From Lomentospora prolificans (taxonomy: Eukaryota > Ascomycota > Sordariomycetes > Microascales > Microascaceae): a DNA stretch of 64,000 nt. Below are positions 36,131-48,851 of this stretch, one piece after another. The notes beneath the pieces were generated by a model. That model had not been told where the DNA came from. It ran no database searches and saw only the letters and a program-made list of their open reading frames with translations. How positions within the stretch are numbered: position 1 is the first letter of the stretch; the number at the start of each line of letters is the position of its first letter. The stretch is taken from the NCBI GenBank assembly GCA_029532625.1, contig JARFXM010000004.1, forward strand, positions 3,906,001 to 3,970,000. Reading direction: 5' to 3'. Both the position numbers and the translations under genes were made by a program.

Positions 36131-39100
36131 TTATAAGAAAGGACACCATCCGATATACATCGCCGCCAGATTCATCGGATCTGTCGCTTGCTTAATAAGC
36201 TCGTCCACTTGGCCCTCGACGCCAAGCGGGATGCTCTGATCTCGCATGAGACCTCTCACCTTCCTCTTGATGTTATCTACTACACCCTGGGGATAGAACT
36301 TGACTCCGCCGTCGCCCCTCCTAGCCGGCTTCTTCTCCTTCTGCAGATCCAGCGTCGGATCGTAGATAAAGGCCTCAAGGATGGTCATGAGAGTCTCTTC
36401 ATGCTGCCGGAGGATAGAAAGAGTGAGCTCCGAGCATTGTCGAAACGGCCCCTCGTAGCCGTAAATCCCCATTGCTGCCACCATGTTGTGCGTGAGTCGG
36501 AATGGCACACGCTCAGGCTGAGCAAACGTGGTACCTTTGTCAAAGAGACAGTTAAAGTCGACGTGAAACACACCACCGTTTCCTTCCTCGAGTAAAACGT
36601 TCTCACCATGACGGTCACCTAATCCCAATATCGTACCCACCATGGACATGACGGCGCAAGAACGGGTGTATCGAATGCGCGCAGAGAACCAGGCTGACGG
36701 ATCAGGGAATTGGTTTGAGAACCAGAGATGAAGCACGGCTGGAAACATGCCGAGGACTCCTTCAGTGAAAATGGAGATATTTTTCGTAGAGGAAGCCGCC
36801 TCGCGCATCATGTTTCGAATAACGTTGTAATCCGGTGAAATATTGCGCGCCGTGTAGAGCGCGAGGAGTGCGTCCCTCAGTGTCTTGAGACCGTCAATCC
36901 ACTCAATAATACCACATTCTTCGTTGAGAGGAGTTACGGCATATGTGCGCACGTATAATTGTCGTTTACTCGATTCTGCGTCGCGTTTTAGGGCCCTGTT
37001 AATCATGGAATTGAACTCCATAAGGCGCTGATCGGTGCGTAAGTCGTCCTTTGGTTTGATGAGCAGAGGGTAGAGATTTCCATCCGAACCGCGCGCTGTG
37101 AGCCGCCTCGGCTTTGCCAGAGAGCCGAGCACGAGAACCTCGTCGAGGAAGGAGTCGACCATTACAACGTCGCGCGAGAACGCTTCATGACTCTTCAAGT
37201 TGTCAGTAACAGTGGGCAGTGTTGCTGTCAAACAAGCCTCGATGGGTACAACGAGCGGGCACGGCGTGCACCCGTGGTTGAAGCATAGATCTCTCACGAT
37301 GCTCGCCTTGACTGTTCGATTGCTCTGGAAGTCACCGTTATGGCACGCAAGTAAGAGCTGTTCCGCGAGCCTTTCTCCCTTTCGAATAATTTCTCTTAAC
37401 GAGAATTTCGTGGAATCAACTCGTGTTGTGTTTGCTTTCAGCCGTCGTATAATTTCCTGTCCTCGGATCTGTCGATCCGACTTTTGCTTGGTGGTCATTA
37501 CGCCGAACAAGCTCCAGAGCGCCTGGCGAGGGTGTGCTTCGACGACCTTGACGATGATGTCGGCAAGTCTAGTGAATGCGTCCTTGTTTGGATGTGCTAT
37601 GCGCGCCACAATCTGCGGTAAGGCTGTGTAAAAGATGTAGGCGGGTAGTCGAGCCCTCCACTTGTCAAGACTAGTATGTAGCTTGTTGAGCTGCTCTGTA
37701 CGTCTTCTATAAAGTTCTCGGGAAACGGAATGCTTGCCTTCGGGGGCTTTATCTAGCTGGGCGGCAAGTTCTAACCAAAGAGTCAGGATTCTGGGAAGCG
37801 TTTGGTAGAGGTACTTTGTTCCGTAGTTGAGTGCGCGGAAGTAGTTTTCGATCAGGACACGGGCAAGTTCTCCTGTAAGATATACATCGCTCTGATCATC
37901 CGGGCTAAGTGTTTTCTGCCATTCCAGGAGCTTCTTGTAATGCTTGCCAAGATAGTAGTGGCCCTTCTCCCAGGGAGTGTGGGTTAGAGGCGGTTTCTGA
38001 TATTTCTCTCTCAATGCGGCCGCGTGATGGGCCCCTGTGCTATCAAGCCATTTCGCGAGTAGCAATTCTCCACGCGCCTTAAGTAGTCGCTGTGGACAAT
38101 CAACCGCCCTTGACGCTGGTATGCTGTCCATTTCTTCTTGAGTCACCAGCTCATTGTTCTCGATTGCACCGCTAAGAATCTGTATGGCTTTGCGATGATG
38201 GCCATCCTTCCAAAGAAGCTTGGCGTTTTCGATTGCCGAAGATCGGTCACCTAATTTCGAAGCATGCAGAACGGCGTTGTAAGATTGGTGAGGTGAGTTG
38301 CTCTTTCTAGCGAGCCGCGCGCTAGACATCCAAAGACTAGAGATATCCAAGTCTGAGTAGCTGGGCCTGAACACACTAGTTAGCGCGCAGGAACGGATAA
38401 TCATTTTAGACATGTAGTTCTCACCTTTGTAGCTCCATCGCGGCCCTTTGGATACTCAAAAGATATTGCTTGTCTTCAACATAGGCCCCTAAGACGTCCA
38501 AGCGGCGCCGGAGGATATTTAGAGTTTGTCGGTTGTCTACTTCTCCACTAGCTTGCGATAGGGCCGGCTTTGATAAGATCAGCTCGAGGTCAGTCAGGAT
38601 ATGACACCGTAGCATGATATCATGGCAGGCCTGTAGCGAAGCCGTCTCTGTAAAACCCATAGAAGCGGCAATACGTTCCCGGATGCTATTGATTGCTGGG
38701 ATTAAGTTATCTGTGCGGCCCAACTGGAGATCGCGAAACACCTCGCCAATGGCAACATCAAAATCGGCGTAGGCTGCGTCTGACGCCTTGGCTAGATCTA
38801 AGTATTTTGATAACGACTCCCACCGGTTGGTCGCCCATGAAGCTTCGACCGCAAACGGTACTATCTTGGTCTGAGTGCCTGATTGCAAGTGCATCCCCTC
38901 CACATAGCTAAGAAGAACATCTGTAGCGATTGCGTTAATTTAGAGACCGGTTTATGGGAATTAGATGGAGGAGTCCCAAGATACTCACCATGCTGTCCCG
39001 TCTGTTTTAAACAGGTGAGAAGGTCATGTTGGACATCCGAGTTATCCGGTTCAGCGGCGAGGCGTATCTCGTACCAGGTTTGCGCTGCTGTCCATCTACC

Positions 39101-42100
39101 CGCCTTGCGATGGCTTAGAACCTGTTGATTGATATCTAGATTCTGCATCTGTGCTGACAATCCCTCAAGGCCGTCTGGCTCATCGATATGTGCGTAAATG
39201 TCTTGCAGACGTTCCATCATCTTGGAGTGTTCATCGCCATGCAATTTGCCCTCCTGCATATGATACTCGAGATAGAATAAGGCTCGGGAGTATTGCTCGC
39301 AGTCCAGGGCACGTTGAGCAATCATCTGCGATGGAGTCCGATCTAAAAAGTCCTGAACACGACTGATGGCAGGGTCGTTCTTTGGGGCATTCTTCGTCCG
39401 AGCTTGCCGCGCATGAACCCACCTTCTGAGATAGTCTAAGATGCGAAAGAGAGCCTATTAAAGGTGTTAGAATTCTCTAGCTGTCAACCGCGTCGACAAT
39501 CTTACCTCATAAAATAGCTTCATATCTTGCCGCTCGTCGGGGGTTGCAGTGGCCGGTATCTCATGATGGAGAATAGCCGTGATTTCATTGATGGCATTCT
39601 CGCGGAGTTCGTGAGGAGTGTCCTGGCTGATGATGATATGCGAGACGACATAAGGAAGAAGGAACTCGGGCACGGAAGGGTCCTTCAGTCTTGTTACACG
39701 GGTGAGCGGCTCGAAGACGAGCGATGCATTCGCGTTCTGGGGCTTGCGCAAAAGATCCAGGACGAACGACACTATCCAAGTCCCGTACGACTTGCCCGGG
39801 CAGAAGATGGGATACTGAATAGGGACAGGAGCCATGGCTCCTAGCATGTATCTTGAATTCAAAAAAGGCGTGAGGACTTCTTGGACGGATATAGGCAGTT
39901 CCTTCCACTTCCTGTATAGATCAGCGCTTCCACCCCTTGATCCTAAGTCCTGGTTCAACACTGCAGTTTTAATGTCGCATCTTTCTAACAACTCCTGGAT
40001 TGCGTATGATAGGAAGCCCTGCCTCCGTAGGTCGGTGGCCGATAAGAAAGACTTGACAAGAACTTCGGTCAGCACATAGAAACCAAAATGGCGACGGTCA
40101 TCGTCGTTCTCGAAGTTGTCAAGAACAACAATGGATTTTTGTTCTCGGGGAGCCTCCACACGATTCGAATCAATGCAGCCAATAAGGCCAATACATTCCG
40201 TGCAGAGCCGAGCGATGTCCAAGTTAACCCCGTTATGCCGAGAAGCGCAGTCCAGAAGAGCCCGGAACAAAGCCTTGACTACAGGATCGGGGTTCTCGCT
40301 AATTGTCGTAGTTTGTAGGTAGTCTTGATTAAGTTTTAGGTACGCTATCAGCTCATCCAGAGCTAGCATAACAACACCGGAGTGCTCATGCGTGATGCGT
40401 TCCGCGAAGATATGGAATGCTGTTCGTTTGTCCAGGGGTACCCGAAGGGGTTGGAGACTGGCCTCAAGTGGTTTGAGCTCTGGAACTTTGTCTAGAGACG
40501 GGATCCGGTTGATCTCCGACTCAATTACAGCAAGGTGCTTCTGCAAAAGTGTTCGGACAAGCTCCTCCATACGCTGTTGAGTAACTTCGTCCGAAACCGG
40601 CCAGTAGTGGATGATAATGAAGAAGGTCGTTTCGAGTAGAACATCTACATCTTCTTCCTCCAGGTTGTGAAGCATTGTCGCCCAACAAGAAAACGCGCTT
40701 TGCCTTAAACCGTGAATGGCCATTGCCGCGAGTAAACAAGCCGATATCTAGTCCATGATTCTGTTAATGGAACAGCTTGGATGAAAAGTCGAATGCAAAC
40801 GGCTAAACGAACCTGTGGGCGAGCTACCCGCACATGGGCTTTACAAGTGCGTATCATCTCCTCCATAGCTTGAAGACAGAGGCGCTGCTCCAAGGTCGGA
40901 GGCCGGCCGAAAGCGACCACGTTGATCACGTCCGTCAACCTCGTCATCAAACCTAGAACTTGTGGTTGGAGAAATCGCCCGACAAGATTGCCTTTCCTAT
41001 GTCTAGATTCTCCAGGAATCACGACAATGGAGGCAATCTGGGTTAAAGCGTTCCGGACCTACACGCATATTAGCTGACTTTGCCCTTTCGTCGTCAATAC
41101 CCTTAGGCGTGAGGAGAGCATACGTACTACAAGTTTTCTCGTGTCATTTCCCTCGGCAGCTAGTTTGAAGAGCTCCAAAGCGATCGGTACCAATTCGCTA
41201 CGGACAAGCTGCTGGAGCTCGAACTGCTCGAAGTAAGGCGAAATGTCTGCTAGCTTAGCCACGGTAAAGGCCGCGATATCTTCCACCGGCTGGATTAGAA
41301 GGAGGGCCAGAATATGACCAAAATTGGCGCTATCCACAATTGCTGAGTGGATCTCGTCGTCCTTTCTCGCTCTAGATATACGCTCTATCACGTCACGCTT
41401 TCCTTGTAGGACAAGCCATGGTAAAGCATGGTGGTGAACGAGCACTAGTAACTCATTAACGCTGATACCGAGGAGATCCGCCATCAGGGTGCTTGTCTGA
41501 GGTTTCGTTATCACATCTTTGACGACGAAATGCGCAAGACCTCTCCAGAATGGCTCAAAAAGTTTAAGTGTGGACATGTTTCGCGCGGCCGCGATGTTCG
41601 AGAGCTAAGGCACCGTGTGAGCGCCAAGAACCAAAGAATGCTACATCGACACTCACCTCCTGGAATGCCAATGCCATCAATACAACGTTTTCGTGGCCCA
41701 AATACTCAACCAACTTTAATAGGATCAGATTAAGCTCTTGGTCAGGCGCCACCCTACGAGTTAGAGTAAGATTAGTCCAGTCGTAAAATGTTGGCCGCGG
41801 AGACGATGGCTTACCGGCCGAATTGACCCCAAGCCATGATGCAAGTCTCTTGGTAATGGGGTGGAGAGCTGTCTGATATCGTTCTCAAGAAAGGCATCAA
41901 ACTCTCTATGTTCCGTGACATAACGCTCATGATATTTGCTGACAAGCCACGCTCTATTTTCCCTTCTATCAAGGTGATCTCAAGGTCGCGAACTAGAAGT
42001 GGTAGTGTGCGCCTATAAAATGATATTAGTCACCTTCCAAAAGGACCGGTATTCGGGGATAAAGCACGTACCCAGCTGCAATTCTAAGCTCCCGGATGGA

Positions 42101-44210
42101 ACTCTTGAGCGAGCGGACGCACCATGATGCTAAAGGAGAGCCTTGAATATTAAGAAAAGCGGGCTCGGTCGAATGAAGAATGAATCGGCGAAGCGCCATC
42201 ATGGCTACGACCCGAGGCCGCCTACACTGCTGGAATGCGGGCAACTCAATAAGCCTTGCGAATGCGGAATAGGCCTCGCTCTTAGCCCTCGAGTTCGTGC
42301 AGTCTGGCGGGAGGCTCGTGGTTGCCTTCGGCCCCGAACAGAAAGAGCACGACATAGTCGGCTGCGCCTTAGTTTCCAACGTATGAAACGACAGGGTGCC
42401 ATCGGCTGCACATGGAGCGCGACCGAGAAGTTCCACGATTTCACACTTCTTATCATCATTCATATTTGAGAATCCGTCCCTAAACCAGCATTAATTGTTA
42501 GAAATCGCATCAGAAACCGGATTCAAGTAAGAAAACAGCAACATACACTATAACCTCTTCGAAGCTACCTTCCGCAGTGTCGGGGCTGATTATCTGGAAT
42601 ATATGCTCCGAAAGCATAGCCAGACTGGTATCACCGCTGGCAACCTTAGGTCGCTTCTTATCCGGGGCAACTTCGTGGCTAGAGTCGGGCTCGTAGTTGA
42701 GATGAAGTGATTCCACTCGGCGGCGAAGGTCTTCGTCCTTAAAGCATTGCGGACGTACATTTTGGTCAAAGCCCTTCGGCATTTGTGGGGCGGATGCCTC
42801 TCGTAATAAAAGGGCAGCTCTCTATCTTCTTATTAATATCAACTTCTCGCAGCTTTGTCAAGACTGGGGGCCTTACTGCAAAGTCAGTTCCGGGTCCCAA
42901 CTCCGGAACTTGCACAGACAGATATTCACAGTGGCCGACTACGTGCGCGGCAACAAGCCGACTGATGGCTTTATTGGATATAGATGTTTTGGTTAGGCAG
43001 ATGATGGACTGACACAACGAGGTTCTCGCGACTTTTGGCGCATCACCGCCTCCCAAGAGCTCGGCCGGCCTCGTCGCAAGTTCGGCAATGAGAAACGAAA
43101 GTACGATGCAGGCCTTCCCCTGGATTATGGACTTGGTGTTGCCATTAGCAACATTGCGGCAGGCGAAGGACAGGGCGATTTGGATCAACGGAACAATGGC
43201 CACTTCTATTGGAGGATCCCATTGAACCTGAGCATTGCATAGCGCATATAGAGAGTCGAGGAGCCAAGGCGCATGTTCAGATAAACCTGCCGCGGTAGCT
43301 TCCCGAGCGAGTGGACCGGATAATATGGACAGCAGGATGAGCACTTGGCGGAGGCAGTGGGAGGGATTAGTGAGCTTATATGTAATGCGGCGCCTGGATG
43401 AAGTAGACGGAGATTTCGAGCCAGAGGTGTCGGGGTCAACGCGCTTGAAAACTTGGTGTGACGGGAGCTCGAGGTTTATTGCGGAATTCTGAGAGGTTGG
43501 GGTGTCCGCTTTCTTTTGCAGAGCATGGAGGATGTCTAGAGAGCGCATCGTTTAGTATTTCTTGAGCCATGGTGGTATAAGAGTAGAAAAGATGAACCTT
43601 TGACTATCTCTTTTAGATAAAGTATAAGCGAAGGCGCAATAGATGCCAGTTGGCCGCTCGTGGAGACAACCTTGAAAATGGAGTGAAAGAGGGTTTCGAC
43701 AGGCTCTGAGAGTCCGAGGTACTGTGGGTGCCCAAGAAGGCGAAATACTTTGGGGAAGGCCCAAGTCCACAGAGCTTCGCTGCCCCGAAATAAGAACTGA
43801 CCCTCGTCGGCAGAGCATGTCAGAACCTGGGGTGTCTCGACCACGGCGAGCCTGAAGAAGTGGATCGCCTTTGACGCCTCTCCACGAATGCGATCTTTAT
43901 CGAGGAAGGGATCATCGGGCCGCAAGGCATCAAGTACGGCGCGAAAGTAGACATATATGAGCATATGGTTGTGGGCAATGCGATCTTCGGGCGTTTGAAG
44001 CAGATCCGGGTTATTCTTGATGTGCTCAATGGTTGCGAAGAGCTTTTTGAGCTCTCCATTTTCGCTAGATTTGGTGGATTTTGTGGATGTCGAAGTCGAT
44101 ATGGTCTCAACCAACTGTGCGGCTAAAGTCGATGGGGGAGGTTGCGTATCATCTCGTCGCAGGGCGTGAACCCCGGCAGTCGGCAGATTCCCATGGAATG
44201 TCGAGGCCAT
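36131..44210 (-). CDS. uvsB: ATR/Mec1-family PI3K-like checkpoint kinase (UvsB)
   Basis: Twelve exons read 44210-43598, 43535-42877, 42821-42547, 42479-42072, 42012-41815, 41753-41657, 41604-41128, 41058-40813, 40747-39506, 39454-38989, 38920-38425 and 38366-36131, giving 2470 residues, close to the family's size. Most of the length is HEAT/TPR-like helices (UME and FAT regions). The kinase domain spans about 2090-2400 with the ATP-site lysine region (LIKPKDD), catalytic loop GDRHGEN (D2310, N2315) and metal-binding DFN (D2329). The protein ends in a FATC motif, MYIGWCPFL. ATR kinases with an ATRIP partner bind RPA-coated single-stranded DNA and start the replication and DNA-damage checkpoint. 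The 55-base intron at 42876-42822 is needed to join two overlapping frames; it has GTAAGG, a TTAATA branch-like site and an AG. The gene is head-to-head with the PARP-finger gene. Confidence 0.95.
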
Positions 44211-44775
44211 GGTAACACTCGCTCATCTCGACATCTAGGATACCGTAGAGTTTGGAAATGAAGTTCTGTGGCACGCACAATGAGTTGTGCAAATCTCATA
44301 CATCCGCTAACCGTCTATAATAATAATAGGCAGCCATTGGTAGAGGGTAGTCTCACTCGGTGGTCTTTGGTGGGGTCCGTGAAGCTTCGAAAATCCTCGT
44401 GGATCGCTGCGTGTCTGCGGGAAACGCGAAGTCACGTGAGTTCGAGTGCCTTTCCAGGCCGCATTGGCGCCAAGCTTCAGTGGAGCTGCAACCTTATTTT
44501 CCAGTTCGATAATAGCGAATATTACGCCCAGTGTCAATGCTGTGAAGGAGATCCACAACAACGATCATTAGATTCGTACTTCGAAATACCAACATTAAAA
44601 GCTGTCTTGAGCCCCCCTATCGGTTTGAAAGACGTTCAGCAGATACGTCATATCGTCAGCTAATTGTGGAAATCGTCCACTTCTTCATTTCATTCTTCCC
44701 ATCCCACCCTCTTTTTTTTCTTTTTTTTTCTATCATAACTCAGCTGCCTTTAAGACTCTTCCCACATAACATAAC
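44211..44775. promoter_or_regulatory. Shared divergent promoter of uvsB and the PARP-finger gene
   Basis: 565 bases separate the two start codons. The segment contains a T-rich tract near 44708-44731 on the PARP-finger side and no coding frame of note. Shared regulation of the two genes is an inference from the arrangement. Confidence 0.5.
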
Positions 44776-46006
44776 ATGCCCGAGTATCGCGTCGGTATGT
44801 TTTGAGACTCGGCCCTCCGCGCCTCTAGTCATCGCCATGCTAATGTACACGTTCAGAAATCTCGCCTTCCGGACGGGCCCTGTGTCAGGATACCCACTGC
44901 AAGAAGGAAGGTGTCAAGATCGGAAAGGGAGAGCTTCGATTTGGTACTTATATCACTTTTGAAGAGCGTGGATCCTGGAAGTGGAAGCACTGGTAAGGCG
45001 TCGGATTGTCTCGAGAGGCTACTCTAACCTTACATTCTGACTTTTTTCTTTTTTTTAGGGGATGTGTCTCTGGCCTTCAGATGCAGCAGGTCCAGGAGCT
45101 CTGTGACAGGAATGAGGATGGAAATCTCTCATTTGACTTCTTCGATGGATACGATGAGCTGAAGTAAGGTGTTTCTTGTAAGAAGGGAGCTTTGGCGGTG
45201 GGTTCTAACATCTGTTTGTAGCGACCATCCAGAGATTCAAGAAAAGATTCGCCGGTGTATCAAGCAGGGCCACATCGACGCGGAAGACTTCAAGGGAGTA
45301 AGGATTCCCACGCTGCTCGAGCAACAGACTATAGTCTAATAGTAAGCCATAGGACCCCGAGTACAATGTCCCCGGGAAGCGGGGCATCAGGGCCCCTGCT
45401 CGGCGTGGAAAAGCTCAAGCCAGTGCCGGCGACGATGACGATGCAGAGACGGCCAAGGACAAAGCGGCCAGAAAGAAGGGCAAGAGGTCTCGCGCTCAGG
45501 ATGACGACGAGGACGAGCCTGAGCCAGTCAAACCAGTCAAGAAGGCCAAAAAAGCAACAAAGGCGAAAGCAGCAGCTGAGGACGACAGTGAAGAGGAGGC
45601 CAAACCTATGAAGAAGGCCAACACTAAGGCCAAGCGCACCAAGGTCGAAAGTAACGCCGAGGAGGATATCAAGCCGACTAAGGGCACTAAAGTGACCACG
45701 GCCAACGGGAAATCCAAAAAGGCGCAGCTCGACGAGGAGGGCGAGGAGGATGAAGGCGACGTGAAACCTGCCAAACAGGCCAAGGCCAAGAAAGCAGCCG
45801 CGGCCAAGAAGTCCCGAAAAGTCAAGGACGAGAGTGAGGCTGAGGATGACGATGACGGCGACGAGGAAGAAGAGGCGCCGAAGCCGAAGCCGCCTCCTAA
45901 GGAAGCCGCCGCGAGAGCAAAGAAGAGCCGTGGAGGTAATAATGCGCAGGCGGCCAACGACGCTGCCGGCTCTAGGCGTCGAAGCAACCGCCGGAGATCT
46001 TCTTAG
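44776..46006 (+). CDS. PARP-type zinc-finger protein with Lys/Asp/Glu-rich tail
   Basis: Five exons, 44776-44794, 44857-44992, 45059-45163, 45222-45297 and 45353-46006, give 329 residues. The first exon is only 19 bases (MPEYRV plus one base). Residues 7-95 form a PARP-type zinc finger: GRALC-x4-C, then about 32 residues including LRFGTY and WKWKHW, then H-x2-C (KHWGC). This finger binds nicks and ends in PARP1 and DNA ligase III; no catalytic PARP or ligase domain follows. Residues from about 113 form a disordered tail of alternating KKAKK/KRS basic patches and DDDDE/EEE acidic patches, with several likely nuclear localisation signals and a final RRRSNRRRSS. It is probably a nuclear, DNA-end-binding protein. 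Its role beside uvsB is inferred from context only. Confidence 0.92.
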
Positions 46007-48570
46007 GCGTAAGTACGGAGTAGGCCGTGACAATCGCATATGTACACTATAACTACTGTTACCGCTTCTTACTTTTTTTCCCCCTTTTTATTAGAATGCT
46101 ACGTTGCGATGCCTGTTGTTCTTGACTCGTTACTGCGCTCGATCCTATTCAGCATCGGCCATCTTGTGCGCGACCCTGTTGATACCGCAAGAAAACCGCC
46201 CACGTCTTACAGATAAATGAAAGCGATTATTATGGATGGTTCTGCTTTTAATTTGTTCAGCTTAACGCACGCTGCGGAATCTGAAAACCCAATCCTCTTA
46301 ATTGCCCTGGCTCTCCACGTTCAATCTGCTGGTGAGGACGGGCGCTCTGGTATTGGTTCGGTTCCTTCAGCGCCTCGGGATGATATATGATCGACGACAA
46401 CGGCAGGGCCGGAACTTGGGGAAACACAGCGCCTGGGCGGGTCCCGTCAAACTCGTATGACCTCGCCGGACCGAGGCGATGCAGCGCCTCTGCCTACCTG
46501 GGGGGAGGGTCAACAACAGCCTTGCAGGCCGTGAGCAGAGGTGGCAGTGAATTAACGTAGAGTTGACGAGTCGTCCACGAGTTGTTGTCGTCGGCGAGGA
46601 GAAAGCAGAACATCATCCCATTTTCAGCCCGAACAGCAACCCCCGGACCGTCCGTTTCCTAAACATCCTTGTCAAAGCGGTCATCCATTCGCTCTTACCC
46701 TATTCTGGGAACCAAACAGAAGTCGCCATTGGGGATCTTACTCTGATCAATTTCTAGGTGTATATCGGGCCTAATCAAACCGCTGCCTCAATTCGATATT
46801 GCCTCAGCTTCCTACCTGACGTGAGACAAAGCCTTAATACTTTTTCCTTTTCCCTCTTCCCCTCCCAAGCTATCCAAATCCTTCCAAAGCGCACATAACA
46901 CGATCTGCAAATCCCCAGCCATCACATGGAGACCCCCAACTCGTAAACGCAACCGAACCGCGGAAAGAGGCCTGAGCAGTGATCTACTACTAGGAACCCA
47001 AATCGGCACCACTACGGATACGCTAATCTTCATACGAAGTCGGCCTTCCCACCCCCTCTACCGGTAACCACTCTTGGCTTTCGTCATCATTTCCGCCCTT
47101 GCAAACCCGCATAGATCCCCAACCTTCAAGCCTCAAACTCCACGCGCTAGGATCGTAACTTACTTCGTACATCCTTTGCAACTCTCCCCCACCAAAAACA
47201 TTTCACTTTCTTTAAACCCTCGCCAGCAATAAGTACTCATAGCTTCTGCCCTCCTCTGGAGCTTACCTGCTGCTAGGTGGGATAGCCAATAGGACGGCTG
47301 TAGTGTCAGATAGTGCCAGTGTTCCAATGTCACGGATCTCGTCGTTCTTTTTCTTCATCTTCTAATTAGAGCCAATATTTCGGCCTTAAGCAAGAGCAGC
47401 AAGGGATCAGAAGTCTCTTGTCAGAGGTTGAAGCTCATGCCCGGGAAAGATGCGCATTCTGCTGTCAAGCATTTACGAGGTTTCTCTCAACCATGCTCTG
47501 GTCCGCCAAGACATGCCGCACGGCAAAGACAAAGGGAAAAAAGTAACAAGAGTCTGCGAATAACAGGGGACCCAGCATGCCCAAAATAGAAACTTGAGCA
47601 ACCCAGACCCCCGGCTTCTGGGATCTAACCAAAGGAAGAGACAGAGATATTATCCCTTGAAAACCATGCGCTATTATCAGAACATCTGCCAAAAAAGAGA
47701 AATGCCAGAGTTCTCTGCTGTCTGTCTTTTTTCCATGTTCCCGTGATCCGCACCCACTGATCGACCCGTCCACCTCCCCAATGCGGCCTTAGACTAATCA
47801 TCCCAACCTGGCTCTCTTTGGGTGGCCTCTCCACGTCTTCTCGTATTTGAACTTGCTAGGGATTGATGCGCGCATATCGCTCGCCTTCGCCCAGCCAATG
47901 GATTGATAGTTTCTGATTCGAAGGCCGCCCAGCCATGTACCGTACCACTTCAGAAAGCTAAAGGCAGAGCTGGAGACGGCCGCCGCAACGAAATGCACTT
48001 GATGTCCATCCATGTAAGCCCAAAGAGCGGAATCTCGGCTACAAAATCTGTCACCTTGATCCCCCGTCAAAAAAGCTCTTTCTTCTAAGCGATTGAAACC
48101 CAGTCTGTGATTTCCAAGTCGGTAAAAGTAGAGTAGCGGAAAACCGGAAAAGAAAAGGGGGGAAAAAATCAAAGAAGAAAAAAAAAATCGACATCACCAT
48201 AAAAACGGCAGCTAGCTGTATGCCTAACTCTCCAAAGTTATCCAACCCCCAACCACAACACGAGAAAAGTGAAGAACGATCGTGATATGACCAGCCCTCG
48301 CCTCTCCCTCATCTCGGGTCATATATGCAACCGAGGGACGGTACTCGGGTCCCCATGCGCCTCATCTCACCAACGGTGAGCATTAGCGGACCCGGCTGGT
48401 AGCGTGTGCACAGCGCAGCACCTGGTCGTCTCCCGTCGTACCACGCCACTGCGGCAAACCCACCTGTCAAGAGATCAATTGGACGAGATGGGCGGTGGAA
48501 TTGGGAGCTGTCCGGATGTAATCTGTAGATCGTATACGTGCATCTAAATGAAGCTCCGTCGCAAATGGAA

Positions 48571-48617
48571 TGTAGCTACAAACTACATACAACTCTTTTT
48601 TGTAGGCTGAGCCTACA
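48571..48617. promoter_or_regulatory. Paired TGTAG/CTACA palindromes upstream of the secreted-protein TATA box
   Basis: A perfect 10-base palindrome TGTAGCTACA (48571-48580) lies close to a 17-base inverted repeat TGTAGGCT-G-AGCCTACA (48601-48617), with a further CTACA between them and a TGTAG at about 48524. The cluster ends 53 bases before the TATA box. It looks like a multi-site operator for a dimeric transcription factor; the factor is unknown. Confidence 0.45.
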
Positions 48618-48669
48618 TATCTAGTCATGAGGTTTATTTCTCCCTAACCGAACAACCGCATCTCCAAAA

Positions 48670-48677
48670 TATATAAA
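48670..48677 (+). promoter_or_regulatory. TATA box of the small secreted protein gene
   Basis: TATATAAA lies 175 bases before the ATG at 48852, followed by a C/A-rich leader. Position and context fit a strong regulated fungal promoter. Confidence 0.6.
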
Positions 48678-48851
48678 CTCGTCGACATCCTCCCTCATGA
48701 TCCCTCACAAGATCGTATAAGTCTCACCATCCTATATCAAACATCACCCACATCCACACCCTCTTACAAAGTCCAACGGCCTAGCACCAATTCAACCCTT
48801 CAATAAACAACCTGAGAGTGTAACAAACAAAAGAACTTCACATTAGTCAAG

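Larger units (their letters stand above)
46007..48851. other. 2.8 kb gene-free interval upstream of the small secreted protein
   Basis: No supported gene on either strand. The left part carries the PARP-finger 3' UTR; the right part is a promoter with TGTAG palindromes (48571-48617), a TATATAAA at 48670 and a C/A-rich leader before the ATG at 48852. The long upstream spacing resembles that of many fungal secreted-protein genes. Confidence 0.5.

Noticed and set aside
42766..42880. Apparent frameshift in uvsB, where one frame stops and another starts with overlap
   Set aside because: A 55-base intron (42876-42822) with GTAAGG and an AG end joins the flanking exons in phase and restores a continuous protein, so the gene is not broken.
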